Of a DNA stretch of 64,000 bases, positions 39,315 to 49,165 are shown piece by piece. The stretch lies in assembly GCF_007673095.1 (NCBI RefSeq), contig NZ_VDYZ01000001.1:124001-188000 (forward strand), given 5' to 3'. Numbering within the stretch: the stretch's first letter is position 1; every line of letters starts with the position of its first letter. The position numbers were made by a program, and so were the translations under genes. The DNA comes from Corynebacterium glyciniphilum AJ 3170. Lineage in GTDB: Bacteria; Actinomycetota; Actinomycetes; Mycobacteriales; Mycobacteriaceae. The notes under the pieces are model-generated. The model saw only the letters and a program-made list of their open reading frames with translations. It was not told the DNA's origin and searched no databases.

Positions 39315-39780
39315 GTCTCTCCCATGCGGAGGTATCGGGGTTGTCAGTGGGATCAGGGTGGATGGGCCCGTCAGTTTCTGCGTCGATCACGGTGTACCCG
39401 GTCCCTTCACGCGGTGCGTCGAGTTGTCCGCGGACGGTACCGCCCACCTGGGGATTGCTGATGCTGTCGCGGTACTGCCGGGCGAGCGCCGGTTTGTACA
39501 CCTTGGGCTGGCCCTTCTCCCGGTCGTCGGTCTTTTCGTTGGCCAACAGGACCGCAACCCAGGGGAGCGGCAGGGAGATCACCGCGAAGACTGCAGCGAG
39601 GGCGGGACTGTGCAGCCAGGCGTATGCCGCGACCGCGGCGCCGAGGAGCGGAATGCGTGCCAGCTGCAGTGCCGCATACAGGTGCCGTCGGTGGCGCCAG
39701 TCGTCCAGGGGCGACCGACGGGCATCGGTGATGACCGACACGTCGTCACCTCGACGCCGACGGGACTGGTGCTGGGACAT
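39268..39780 (-). CDS. DUF3099 family membrane protein
   Basis: A 170-residue protein: SVITDARRSPLDDWRHRRHLYAALQLARIPLLGAAVAAY is the DUF3099 start, with two membrane helices at about 42-62 and 68-88, and then an acidic cytoplasmic tail ([10 protein letters not shown] at the end). Function unknown. TACGGT lies 7 bases before ATG 39780 with no Shine-Dalgarno sequence, so I prefer this start to the longer frame to 39867. The 3' end overlaps the methyltransferase by 47 bases in another frame. Confidence 0.82.
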   Translation of the reverse strand: MSQHQSRRRRGDDVSVITDARRSPLDDWRHRRHLYAALQLARIPLLGAAVAAYAWLHSPALAAVFAVISLPLPWVAVLLANEKTDDREKGQPKVYKPALARQYRDSISNPQVGGTVRGQLDAPREGTGYTVIDAETDGPIHPDPTDNPDTSAWERHEDADDTDHPDDTGR

Positions 39781-39892
39781 GGCCACAACCGTAGTCCCGT
39801 GCCCGCCGACCACAACCCTCGGGACCGCCCGCAGAAGCATTCGTCGACCGGCGCGGGTGGAAAACACGGGCAGGGGAGGGCATCATGGGGAC

Positions 39893-40135
39893 GTGACTAC
39901 TCCTGGAACGACAACGATTGAGCGGCCCGACGTCCGGACCGAAGACAAGACCTCGGACGACACCCCGAAGTTCTTCCACTACGTCAAGAAGGACAAGATC
40001 GTCGACTCCGCGATCAACGGGAAGATGGTTGTCGCCCTCTGCGGCGAGACCTTCCCGGTGACCAAACAGGCGAAGCCCGGATCCCCGGTCTGTCCCGACT
40101 GCGAGAGCATCTACCAGGGGCTCCGGAAGAAGTGA
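39893..40135 (+). CDS. DUF3039 family zinc-ribbon-like protein
   Basis: An 80-residue protein. The core is KFFHYVKKDKIVDSAINGKMVVALCGETF followed by SPVCPDCESIYQGL, with His29, Cys50, Cys67 and Cys70 as a probable zinc site. This is DUF3039, an actinobacterial family of unknown function. It starts with GTG at 39893. Its stop overlaps the start of the downstream helicase (GTGA), a strong sign of joint expression. Confidence 0.85.
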   Translation: MTTPGTTTIERPDVRTEDKTSDDTPKFFHYVKKDKIVDSAINGKMVVALCGETFPVTKQAKPGSPVCPDCESIYQGLRKK

Positions 40136-41850
40136 GTCAGGCCACCGCATACGGCACACTCCGTGCCTGGCAGCAGGCCGCACTCCGACGTTACATCGAC
40201 GCTGCACCGCAGGATTACCTCGCGGTGGCGACTCCTGGTGCGGGAAAGACCACCTTCGCGTTGACGGTCGCCCGCATGCTGCTCGACAGCCGCGTCGTGC
40301 AGCGACTGGTCATCGTGGTGCCGACCGAGCACCTCAAGACCCAGTGGTCCCAGGCCGCCGCGCGGCAGGGGATATCCATTGACGCGGAGTTCACCAACTC
40401 ATCGGCGGTGAACAACGCCCACGACGGTGTGGCGGTGACGTACGCCCAGGTCGGGATGAAACCGACGAAGCACTACCAGGTCGCCACCGCCCGCAAGACG
40501 TTGGTGATTCTCGACGAGATACATCACGCCGGCGACGCGAAGAGCTGGGGTGACGGCGTACGTTTCGCCTATGAACAGGCTGAACGTCGACTCGCCCTGA
40601 CCGGCACCCCGTTCCGGTCGGACGATTCGGAGATCCCTTTCGTCCAGTACAAGGACGTCGACGGGGCCTTGGTCTCCCAGTCCGACTACACCTACGGCTA
40701 CTCAGACGCACTCGCGGACGGTGTCGTGCGGCCGGTGGTCTTCCTGGCCTACTCGGGTCAGGCACGGTGGCGGGACAGCGCGGGTGAGGAGTACGAGGCT
40801 CGCCTGGGAACTCCTCTGAACGCCGAGCAGACCGCGCGTGCCTGGAAGACTGCGTTGGACCCCAAGGGCGAGTGGATCCCCGCTGTGCTCAGTGCAGCGC
40901 ATACCCGCCTGATGCAGCTGCGCGAGTCGATTCCGGATGCCGGTGGCCTGGTCATCGCCACGGACACGACGACGGCACGTGCGTATGCCGCGATTCTGGA
41001 GAAGATCACCGGTACGAAGGTGACGGTCGTCCTGTCCGACGAGCAGGGCTCCAGTGACCGGATCAAGGAGTTCTCCGATTCCACCGAACAGTGGATGGTC
41101 GCGGTGCGCATGGTCTCCGAGGGAGTTGACGTTCCACGTCTCGCGGTCGGCGTCTACGCGACCTCGGCATCGACTCCCCTCTTCTTCGCACAGGCCATCG
41201 GCCGTTTCGTTCGTTCTCGGCGACCTGGCGAGTCCGCCAGCGTCTTCCTTCCCAGCGTGCCGGTGCTGCTTGACCTGGCGTCCAACATGGAGCGTCAGCG
41301 AAATCACGTCCTCGGTAAGCCGGACCGTCCCAACGAAGGGTGGGACGACGAGTTGCTGGCACAGGCGAACAGGGAGGAGACGGAACCCGACGAGCCCGGT
41401 GGTTACGAGACCCTGGGGGCGGAGGCGGAGCTGGAGAGCCTCATCTTCGACGGGTCCACCTACGGCACCGCCACGATGACCGGATCCGCGGAGGAACAGG
41501 AGTATCTCGGGCTGCCGGGACTTCTTGACGCCGAACAGATGAGGACGCTGCTCCGGGCACGGCAGTCCAGTCAACTGGACAACCGGGAGCGCGAGGCCAG
41601 ACAGGCAGGGCAGGCACGGGCTGCCGGTTCGGAAGGCGGTGACGACAGGTCCCGGAAGAAGGTCGCCAGTGAGGAGCTTCCCGCGTTACGCAAGAAACTC
41701 AACGCACTCGTCGGCGCGAAGTCCCAGCGCACCGGACGGCCTCACGGAGCCATCCACAACGAGGTGCGACGGAACTGCGGTGGCCCACCGACAGCCCTCT
41801 GTACCGCGGAGCAGCTCCGCGACCGTATCGCGTACCTCCGGGACTGGTGA
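40132..41850 (+). CDS. DEAD/DEAH-box helicase (XPB/ResIII-like)
   Basis: A 572-residue superfamily II helicase. Walker A TPGAGKTT lies at 34-41, the DExH box DEIHH at 128-132, LTGTPFRSD near 155, and motif VI QAIGRFVRSRRPGE near 360. The C-terminal 120 residues are charged and may be a nucleic-acid-binding tail (SQRTGRPHGAIHNEVRRNCGG). DNA repair or RNA roles are possible; I do not know a characterised orthologue. Coupled by overlap to the DUF3039 protein, which may be its partner. Confidence 0.87.
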   Translation: MSQATAYGTLRAWQQAALRRYIDAAPQDYLAVATPGAGKTTFALTVARMLLDSRVVQRLVIVVPTEHLKTQWSQAAARQGISIDAEFTNSSAVNNAHDGVAVTYAQVGMKPTKHYQVATARKTLVILDEIHHAGDAKSWGDGVRFAYEQAERRLALTGTPFRSDDSEIPFVQYKDVDGALVSQSDYTYGYSDALADGVVRPVVFLAYSGQARWRDSAGEEYEARLGTPLNAEQTARAWKTALDPKGEWIPAVLSAAHTRLMQLRESIPDAGGLVIATDTTTARAYAAILEKITGTKVTVVLSDEQGSSDRIKEFSDSTEQWMVAVRMVSEGVDVPRLAVGVYATSASTPLFFAQAIGRFVRSRRPGESASVFLPSVPVLLDLASNMERQRNHVLGKPDRPNEGWDDELLAQANREETEPDEPGGYETLGAEAELESLIFDGSTYGTATMTGSAEEQEYLGLPGLLDAEQMRTLLRARQSSQLDNREREARQAGQARAAGSEGGDDRSRKKVASEELPALRKKLNALVGAKSQRTGRPHGAIHNEVRRNCGGPPTALCTAEQLRDRIAYLRDW

Positions 41851-41891
41851 TCGCTTCCGGGACAGCGGGTTGCGTCGGTTAAACTGGCGGT

Positions 41892-42269
41892 ATGGCGAAG
41901 AATACTCCCGGACGGCGTCCCGACAATCCCGGAACGTCGGTACCGGGTTCTCCGCGCACCCAGAGCAGACTGGGACTGGCGGCTGTCGTCCTGGCGGTGC
42001 TGGCCCTGCCTGCGGCACTGTTCCCGTGGCTGGGCCTGATCATCAGTGTAGTCGTCCTGCTGGTTTCCCTGATCTCCCTGATCGTCGCGCTGCGTTCGAC
42101 ACACCGGAGCCGTGGTTATCCGATGGTCGCGGTCGCGGTCTCCATCGTTGCGGTGGCACTGGCCGGTGTCGTGACCAACAGCACCGCACAGTCGCTCGAG
42201 GACTGCTCGTCGACCTCCACTGACGAACTACGTCAGTGCATGGAGGATCGTCGCGACGGCACGACATAG
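41892..42269 (+). CDS. Small membrane protein with two hydrophobic regions, DUF4190-like
   Basis: A 125-residue protein. A Pro/Arg-rich start (MAKNTPGRRPDNPG) is followed by a long hydrophobic stretch that can form two helices (27-66), then a third helix at about 76-93 and an outside tail with two cysteines (EDCSSTSTDELRQCMEDR). It resembles small DUF4190-type membrane proteins but I cannot name it firmly. TAAACT lies 6 bases before the ATG, so it is probably leaderless and independent of the helicase. Confidence 0.7.
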   Translation: MAKNTPGRRPDNPGTSVPGSPRTQSRLGLAAVVLAVLALPAALFPWLGLIISVVVLLVSLISLIVALRSTHRSRGYPMVAVAVSIVAVALAGVVTNSTAQSLEDCSSTSTDELRQCMEDRRDGTT

Positions 42270-42271
42270 AC

Positions 42272-42327
42272 GTCACCCCCGGGTCGTGTCGGTGTTCTGA
42301 GGGAAACCGACACAACCCGGGGGTGAC
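42272..42327. terminator. Long bidirectional hairpin between convergent genes
   Basis: A 22-base arm (42272-42293) is complementary to 42306-42327 at 21 of 22 positions, with the remaining pair a G-T, around a 12-base loop. It starts 3 bases after one stop codon and ends 22 bases before the sigA stop. There is no clear T-tract, so it may terminate both genes by structure or protect the sigA message 3' end. Confidence 0.75.
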
Positions 42328-42349
42328 AGCGGGGGAGCGCTGGCCGGGC

Positions 42350-44005
<1,656 letters not shown>

Positions 44006-44107
44006 GAAAGACCTTTCTTGCGGGGTCAGGGGACTTGCAGTGTGTGGTCCTTGGTCAGGAGCACAGTCGACCCCCAATTATAACCCAGTTGCGCTGAATT
44101 TCAGCGA

Positions 44108-44896
44108 TCAGGGCCGCATCTTGTCACGGACGGCCAGTGCGGCCCCCACGATACCGGCGCGGTTGAGTAGTGCCGCGGGAACCACTTCGGCGTCCACGGT
44201 GAGCTCGGGGAGCCACTTGTGGTGCTTCTTCGAGATCCCGCCGCCGACGATGATCCTGGCCGGATTGAGGATGCGGACGTATTCGTGGAGAAGCCGGTCC
44301 ACGCGCTTCGCCCATTCCTTGTAGCTGAGGTCCTCCCGGTCCCGTACGGCGGAGGACGCCCATTTCTCGGCGTCCATCGCGGGAAAGTTCAGGTGCCCGA
44401 GTTCGGTGTTCGGGAACAGTGAACCGCTGTAGAGCAGGGCGGAGCCGATCCCGGTGCCGAAGGTCAGGAAGAGCACCGTGCCCTGGTTCGTGGATGCGTC
44501 ACCGTAGGCAGCTTCGGCCATGCCGGCGGCGTCGGCGTCATTGAGTACGCTGACGCTGCGACGGTGCCCGTCGACAGCCAGGCGCTCGCCGAAGAGTTCC
44601 TGGCAGTCGGTGCCGATCCACGCGGGATCGATGTTCGCCGCGGTGACCGCGACCTGGTTACGGACCACGGCCGGCACGGTGAGACCGACAGGACCTGTCC
44701 ACCCCGCGTCGTCCAGCAGCGCAGCCACAGTGTCGGCGACAGCTTCAGGAGTGGCGGGCCGGGGAGTGTCGACCCGGATCCGGTCACCGATGAACTCCCC
44801 GGTGTCGAGATCGACCAGGGCCCCCTTGATCCCGCTGCCCCCGATGTCAACCCCGTATCCGGTGTTCACTGACTCCTGCGTGGGTGTTTCAGTCAT
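44108..44896 (-). CDS. ppgK: Polyphosphate glucokinase
   Basis: A 262-residue ROK-type kinase that phosphorylates glucose with polyphosphate (or ATP). Visible are [20 protein letters not shown] at the start, the catalytic [12 protein letters not shown] region, [11 protein letters not shown], and [11 protein letters not shown], a PPGK-typical phosphate-binding segment. Together with a PTS lacking local EII genes, it gives a non-PTS route for glucose. TAGCAT lies 8 bases before ATG 44896 (leaderless). It is upstream of sigA on the same strand and divergent from the inositol phosphatase, as in mycobacteria. Confidence 0.94.
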   Translation of the reverse strand: MTETPTQESVNTGYGVDIGGSGIKGALVDLDTGEFIGDRIRVDTPRPATPEAVADTVAALLDDAGWTGPVGLTVPAVVRNQVAVTAANIDPAWIGTDCQELFGERLAVDGHRRSVSVLNDADAAGMAEAAYGDASTNQGTVLFLTFGTGIGSALLYSGSLFPNTELGHLNFPAMDAEKWASSAVRDREDLSYKEWAKRVDRLLHEYVRILNPARIIVGGGISKKHHKWLPELTVDAEVVPAALLNRAGIVGAALAVRDKMRP

Positions 44897-44964
44897 GACA
44901 ACGCATGCTACCGCAGTCATGGGGGCCGGGCGCGGGGACGCAGGGTGCTGGCAGGATGTTGGGC

Positions 44965-45900
44965 ATGAGTGATCTGATCCGACTTGACCGGGACACGACC
45001 GCCTCCGACCCTCACGCACCGCAGAAGCGACTCGCGGGCCGTTCGCCGGACGATCTCCGGCATATCGCTGCAGCGGTTGCCTCCGAGGCCGCCGCACATG
45101 TACAGGGCGAGCGGGCTCTCGCGGTCGGCACCTCAGGACGCCTCGACGTCGAGGACACGAAGTCGTCCGACGTTGACCCGGTCACCGCGATCGACCGTTC
45201 GAGTGAGGACCTGATCCGGGGACGTCTCCGTGAGCTCACCAACCGCGGGGCCGGTGCAGATCCTGTTCTGGGTGAAGAGGACGGAGGGGCTCTGGCAGAC
45301 AAGGGAGTCACGTGGGTGGTCGATCCGGTGGACGGCACGGTCAACCTGGTGTACGGAATTCCTGCGAGCGCCGTGAGTATCGCAGCGTGCGTCGACGGCA
45401 TGCCGGTTGCGGGAGCGGTGGCCGACATCTCCCACACAACCGTGTACTCGGCATGCGCGGGTGGTGACCTGGTGACGACGGTGTGCGGTGAGGACCACGT
45501 GACCGACGGGACCGTACCGAGGGCACTGCAGCATTTGTCCACGGCCCTGGTGGGAACCGGTTTCTCCTATGTGTCTTCCCGCCGACGTGCTCAGGCGGAA
45601 CTCCTCGTCGACCTCCTCCCGGAGATCCGCGACATACGGCGGATGGGGTCCGCGGCGCTGGACCTGTGTGCCGTGGCGACGGGACGGCTCGACGCGTACT
45701 ACGAACACGGGTTGGGACCGTGGGACCATGCTGCCGGCAGTCTCATCGCGGCACGGTCAGGAGCTGTGGTGTTCATGCCTGCGCTGGTTGCCGGTCAGGA
45801 TGAGGGGGCGGGAATCCTCGCAGCCGCTCCGGGTATCGCTGATGAGCTTGCAGGCAAAGTGCTCGGCATCACCTTTCCTGTGTCCGAGGGGCACCCGTGA
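44965..45900 (+). CDS. suhB: Inositol monophosphatase family protein (SuhB/ImpA-like)
   Basis: A 311-residue magnesium-dependent phosphatase. The metal-binding motifs are GEED at 103-106 (E104/E105), DPVDGT at 120-125, and [12 protein letters not shown] near 252. It would release myo-inositol from inositol phosphate for phosphatidylinositol, mannosides and mycothiol. The start is ATG 44965 or ATG 44956 (MLGMSDL); I prefer the former. The sigA-ppgK-suhB order matches M. tuberculosis. Other members of the family hydrolyse histidinol phosphate or fructose bisphosphate, so the substrate is inferred. Confidence 0.88.
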   Translation: MSDLIRLDRDTTASDPHAPQKRLAGRSPDDLRHIAAAVASEAAAHVQGERALAVGTSGRLDVEDTKSSDVDPVTAIDRSSEDLIRGRLRELTNRGAGADPVLGEEDGGALADKGVTWVVDPVDGTVNLVYGIPASAVSIAACVDGMPVAGAVADISHTTVYSACAGGDLVTTVCGEDHVTDGTVPRALQHLSTALVGTGFSYVSSRRRAQAELLVDLLPEIRDIRRMGSAALDLCAVATGRLDAYYEHGLGPWDHAAGSLIAARSGAVVFMPALVAGQDEGAGILAAAPGIADELAGKVLGITFPVSEGHP

Positions 45901-46196
45901 CCGGCCGTCTTCCCGCTGGTCGCGGGCTTGTACCCGGTGTGGGTGGCGGTGATGGCGGTGCGGTGAAGTGACAATGGTTCGCTGCTGCTTTAGTATGCGC
46001 GTCAAACGCCGGGAATATCCGCCGCTGACGCTTCGTTACCGGCAGGGTGTTCCACGGTCGTTGCGTGAGGGTTTCCGGTGACTTGACGGGCTCCGGCTCT
46101 CGCTGACACGTGACCACACCTGCATATCTGTAACTTCACAGCCTTATCCGGCATCGGATCTGTCCCCGCCGGGTAACGGAACCAAGGAGCATCATC
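45901..46196 (+). promoter_or_regulatory. Promoter and long 5' leader of the DUF4193 gene
   Basis: A 296-base noncoding gap. GTGACA (45968-45973), a 17-base spacer and TAGTAT (45991-45996) make a good promoter, about 190 bases before the DUF4193 ATG, which has AAGGAG at spacing 7. That would give an untranslated leader near 190 bases, unusual in this window of short or absent leaders. I see no riboswitch core that I recognise, and a second promoter nearer the gene is possible. Confidence 0.5.
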
Positions 46197-46496
46197 ATGG
46201 CGACTGACTACGACTCACCCCGTACCCGCCCCGAAGACGAGATCGAGACCGACTCCCTTGAGGGGCTGAAGGCCGCAGAGAAGGCCGAACCCGCCGTCGA
46301 CGACACCGACGACGGAGACATTGTCGAACCTATCGACGTACCCATGGCGGACTTGTCCGGCGAGGAACTCAGCGGTTCGGTGATTCCCCGTCAGACCGAC
46401 GAGTTCACCTGCTCCGTCTGCTTCCTGGTCCAGCACCGTAGCCGGATCGCCGAAGATGACGGCAAGGGGAACCTGGTCTGCATCGACTGCGCGTGA
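46197..46496 (+). CDS. DUF4193 zinc-ribbon protein
   Basis: A 99-residue acidic protein (MATDYDSPRTRPEDEIETDSLEGL) with a C-terminal zinc ribbon, C72-x2-C75 (FTCSVCFLVQHRS) and C95-x2-C98 (LVCIDCA). DUF4193 is conserved across actinobacteria near sigA/dut (Rv2699c). Its function is not established to my knowledge. AAGGAG 7 bases upstream is the best Shine-Dalgarno sequence in this region and suggests high expression. Confidence 0.9.
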   Translation: MATDYDSPRTRPEDEIETDSLEGLKAAEKAEPAVDDTDDGDIVEPIDVPMADLSGEELSGSVIPRQTDEFTCSVCFLVQHRSRIAEDDGKGNLVCIDCA

Positions 46497-46574
46497 TCCG
46501 CCGGAGGAAGTAGCCACGGAGGTGTGCGCACCGAGCCTGCCGCGGGGCTGTACAGGCCTTTCTCAGCCTCTCCT

Positions 46575-47111
46575 CTAGACCTGGGGGGTCCCCAACGCAG
46601 TCAACAACTGCTCGGGTTCGCTGGTGGACACCAGCCAGTAGGGGGTGGGGTCGTCAGGGTCCTCCAGCACCAGCATCGCCATGGAGGGGATCCAGGGGCG
46701 GTGGTAGACGAAGGCGGCGGGGTCGAGTTGACGACCCATGGCAGCACTCCGGGCGGAGGGGGGGACCGGCAGGCTGCGACTGACGACCGAGGTCGGTAGG
46801 GAAGCCTCCCCGGCACGCAGCCAGGTTTCCCCGTCGGCGTCCTGTTCGACGATCAGCTCGTTGCTCGACAGGTGCACAAGTGCCCAGACGACCGCAGCGA
46901 GCACGAGGAGACCGAGTGCGAGCCCCCAGTACCATTCACGGCTCATCTGCCCCTGGAAGCCGATCAGCGTGCTGACGCCCAGGCCGATCAGCCACCAGGA
47001 CAACGGGACGCGCTGACGCTCGCGGTAGAGAACGGTCGGACCGGTCACGCCGGGCCGGCTCTCTCCGGAATCCTGTGGCACGTCATCTCCTGTCACCTCG
47101 GGCTCGCTCAC
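46575..47111 (-). CDS. DUF3093 family membrane protein
   Basis: A 178-residue protein: VLYRERQRVPLSWWLIGLGVSTLIG near residue 27 and YWGLALGLLVLAAVVWALVHLSS near 60 form two membrane helices, followed by a compact outside or cytoplasmic domain (AAMGRQLDPAAFVYHRPWIPSMAMLVLEDPDDPTPYWLVSTSEPEQLLTAL). This is the DUF3093 family, always near dut in actinobacteria and of unknown function. It starts with GTG at 47111, and TAGACT lies 8 bases before it (leaderless). It is divergent from dut across 66 bases. Confidence 0.88.
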   Translation of the reverse strand: MSEPEVTGDDVPQDSGESRPGVTGPTVLYRERQRVPLSWWLIGLGVSTLIGFQGQMSREWYWGLALGLLVLAAVVWALVHLSSNELIVEQDADGETWLRAGEASLPTSVVSRSLPVPPSARSAAMGRQLDPAAFVYHRPWIPSMAMLVLEDPDDPTPYWLVSTSEPEQLLTALGTPQV

Positions 47112-47177
47112 GATCCCTTAGTCTAACCTGCGGGCGCTGCTGTCAGTAACCGGGAGCCGACGGTAGACTCCGTGACC

Positions 47178-47636
47178 ATGACCGACAGTCTCGACACACC
47201 GTTGCGCATTGTGCGACTCGACCCTGACCTGCCCGTGCCGTCGCGGGCACATCCCAGCGACGCCGGACTTGACCTGCACTGCGCCGAGGACGTGACGCTG
47301 GCTCCCGGCGAGCGGGCACTGGTGAGGACCGGAGTAGCCGTCGCACTCCCGGTCGGGACCGTCGGCCTGGTTCACCCCCGGAGTGGTCTGGCCTGGAAGA
47401 AGGGGATCTCCATCGTGAACTCCCCGGGGACTGTGGACGCGGACTACCGTGGTGAGGTGAAGGTCTGTCTGATCAACCTCGATCCTGCGGTCCCGGCGAC
47501 GATCAACCGCGGTGACCGTATCGCCCAGTTCCTGGTGCAGGAGGTGTCGCTCTGTTCCGTGGAGGAAGTGGCTGACATCGCCGGGCTCGGAGACACGGCG
47601 CGTGGTGCGGGTGGCCACGGCTCTACGGGCGACTGA
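47178..47636 (+). CDS. dut: dUTP diphosphatase
   Basis: A 152-residue trimeric dUTPase. All five motifs are visible: SDAGLDL (1), [11 protein letters not shown] (2), [11 protein letters not shown] (3), [10 protein letters not shown] (4) and a C-terminal [11 protein letters not shown] (5). It hydrolyses dUTP to dUMP, preventing uracil incorporation. TAGACT lies 8 bases before ATG 47178. This and the lack of a Shine-Dalgarno sequence rule out the in-frame GTG at 47172 for a leaderless message. Confidence 0.96.
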   Translation: MTDSLDTPLRIVRLDPDLPVPSRAHPSDAGLDLHCAEDVTLAPGERALVRTGVAVALPVGTVGLVHPRSGLAWKKGISIVNSPGTVDADYRGEVKVCLINLDPAVPATINRGDRIAQFLVQEVSLCSVEEVADIAGLGDTARGAGGHGSTGD

Positions 47637-47747
47637 AAATATACGTACATATCCGTCGCATGTCCGTGGTCCGAGTTTCCACCCCATCACTGTCCACCAT
47701 CGTGCCCGCCCCGTCCCTTTCCCCGAGAAGTGAGGAGTAACCCAACC

Positions 47748-48524
47748 ATGTGGCCCTTCAGCAAGAAGAACGACGGTAACGCCGGTGCAGACGCCGGCAC
47801 CGGTGAGACCGGCGAGTCGGAGTCGACCCCCTCGACCGCCCCTGTTCCGGACACCGGTCCAGACAGCGCCGGATCGCAGGAGCTGCCGTCTGTTCCCGAA
47901 ACAGCTTCAGCCTACGACCCGGTCAACGGGGATTTCGGCCCCTTCGACGGGGACAAGGTGGACTACTCCACGTTCGACTACTCGGATTTCGCGAAAAGTG
48001 GTCTGGATCTCGGATCCCTGCGTGTGCCGGTGCCGCACAACGGTGAGGTCCAGGTGGAGATGGGCCCCAAGGGGCCGCAGATGATCCATATTCTCACTCC
48101 TTTCGGCCGACTGACCCCGGTGGCTCTGGCGGCCCCCCGTTCCGGACGGCAGTGGGAGGAGAACATTCCCGAGATCACCAAGGGGATGAGTGCCGATGGC
48201 CTCGAGGTGCGGCAGGGGCAGAGTCTCTGGGGGACCGAGCTTGTCGGCACCATGAAAGCCGGCACCATGCGTGTGGTGGGTGTCGACGGCCCGCGGTGGA
48301 TGCTGCGGATGACGCTGGCGGGCCCGGCGGACAAGGCGGACCAGCTTGCGGAACTCGCCTACGAGGTCATCTCACGTACCTTCGTCTACCGCGGCGACGA
48401 TCCTCTGCCCGCCGGCCAGGCGCTGCCGGTCACGATCCCTGCGGCCATGGCGGAGGAACTGCGTAAGGTCGTCGAGCAGCGGCAGAAGGACGCCGCCAAG
48501 GCGAAGCCGGAGGACGGGGAGTGA
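47748..48524 (+). CDS. DUF3710 family protein
   Basis: A 258-residue protein. The first 60 residues are low complexity (GNAGADAGTGETGESESTPSTA). The conserved part runs GPFDGDKVDYSTFDYSDFAKSGLDLGSLRVPVP to WMLRMTLAGPADKADQLAELAYEVISRTFVYRGDDPLPAGQALPVTIP. This is DUF3710, found next to dut in actinobacteria (Rv2696c position), with no known activity. GAGGAG about 10 bases before ATG 47748 is a fair ribosome site. It overlaps the next gene by GTGA. Confidence 0.87.
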   Translation: MWPFSKKNDGNAGADAGTGETGESESTPSTAPVPDTGPDSAGSQELPSVPETASAYDPVNGDFGPFDGDKVDYSTFDYSDFAKSGLDLGSLRVPVPHNGEVQVEMGPKGPQMIHILTPFGRLTPVALAAPRSGRQWEENIPEITKGMSADGLEVRQGQSLWGTELVGTMKAGTMRVVGVDGPRWMLRMTLAGPADKADQLAELAYEVISRTFVYRGDDPLPAGQALPVTIPAAMAEELRKVVEQRQKDAAKAKPEDGE

Positions 48525-49165
48525 CCGACGGGACCCCGGGCCCCCGGGAGGAGTCGGAGGAGACGGCCGCACCGACTGTGCTGGAGCAACTCGGAGGACT
48601 GTCGGGGCTCGTCGCTTCCGTGCTCCCCGTGCTGGTCCTGGTGCCGGTGAACTCACGCTGGGGCCTGGCTCCGGCACTGATCGCCGCTGTCGCCGTCTCC
48701 GTGCTGGTCTTCCTCTGGCGTCTGGCACGCAAAGAGACGCTGATGCCTGCGGTGTCGGGGCTGATGGGGGTGGGGCTGTGCGCGGTCATCGCCTGGTTGT
48801 TGGGCGATGCCAAGGGGTACTTCGCGTACGGCATCTGGTACTCGCTGGTGGCAGGCATCGTCTTCATTGTGTCCATCGTGGTCAGGTGGCCTCTCGTGGC
48901 CGTGATCTGGCACGGTATTAACGGGTCCGGTCACCGTTGGCGGAGTAACCGGACTGCGGTGCGGGCCTACAGCCTGGCGACTTTCGCCTGGTCCGTGGTC
49001 TTCTTCGGGCGCTTCATCGTCCAGCAGTGGCTCTACGTCCAGGACGATGCCGTCGGCGCGCTCGGTGTCACACGGATCATCATGGGCCTGCCGTTGACGG
49101 CAGTCGTGGTCCTGGTGACCGTGTGGGCCGTCCGGAAAGCCAATGCTTCTGAGCGTGCGGCATGA
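48521..49165 (+). CDS. DUF3159 family membrane protein
   Basis: A 214-residue protein with about five membrane helices (LSGLVASVLPVLVLVPVN; ALIAAVAVSVLVFLWRL; LMGVGLCAVIAWLLGDAKGYFAYGIWYSLVAGIVFIVSIVVRWPLVAVIWHGIN; IIMGLPLTAVVVLVTVWAV). The motif GDAKGYFAYGIW and the RWPLVAVIW segment are typical of DUF3159. Function unknown. It starts at GTG 48521 overlapping the DUF3710 stop and ends overlapping the TrmA-like gene by ATGA, so three genes are translationally linked. Confidence 0.87.
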   Translation: MTDGTPGPREESEETAAPTVLEQLGGLSGLVASVLPVLVLVPVNSRWGLAPALIAAVAVSVLVFLWRLARKETLMPAVSGLMGVGLCAVIAWLLGDAKGYFAYGIWYSLVAGIVFIVSIVVRWPLVAVIWHGINGSGHRWRSNRTAVRAYSLATFAWSVVFFGRFIVQQWLYVQDDAVGALGVTRIIMGLPLTAVVVLVTVWAVRKANASERAA

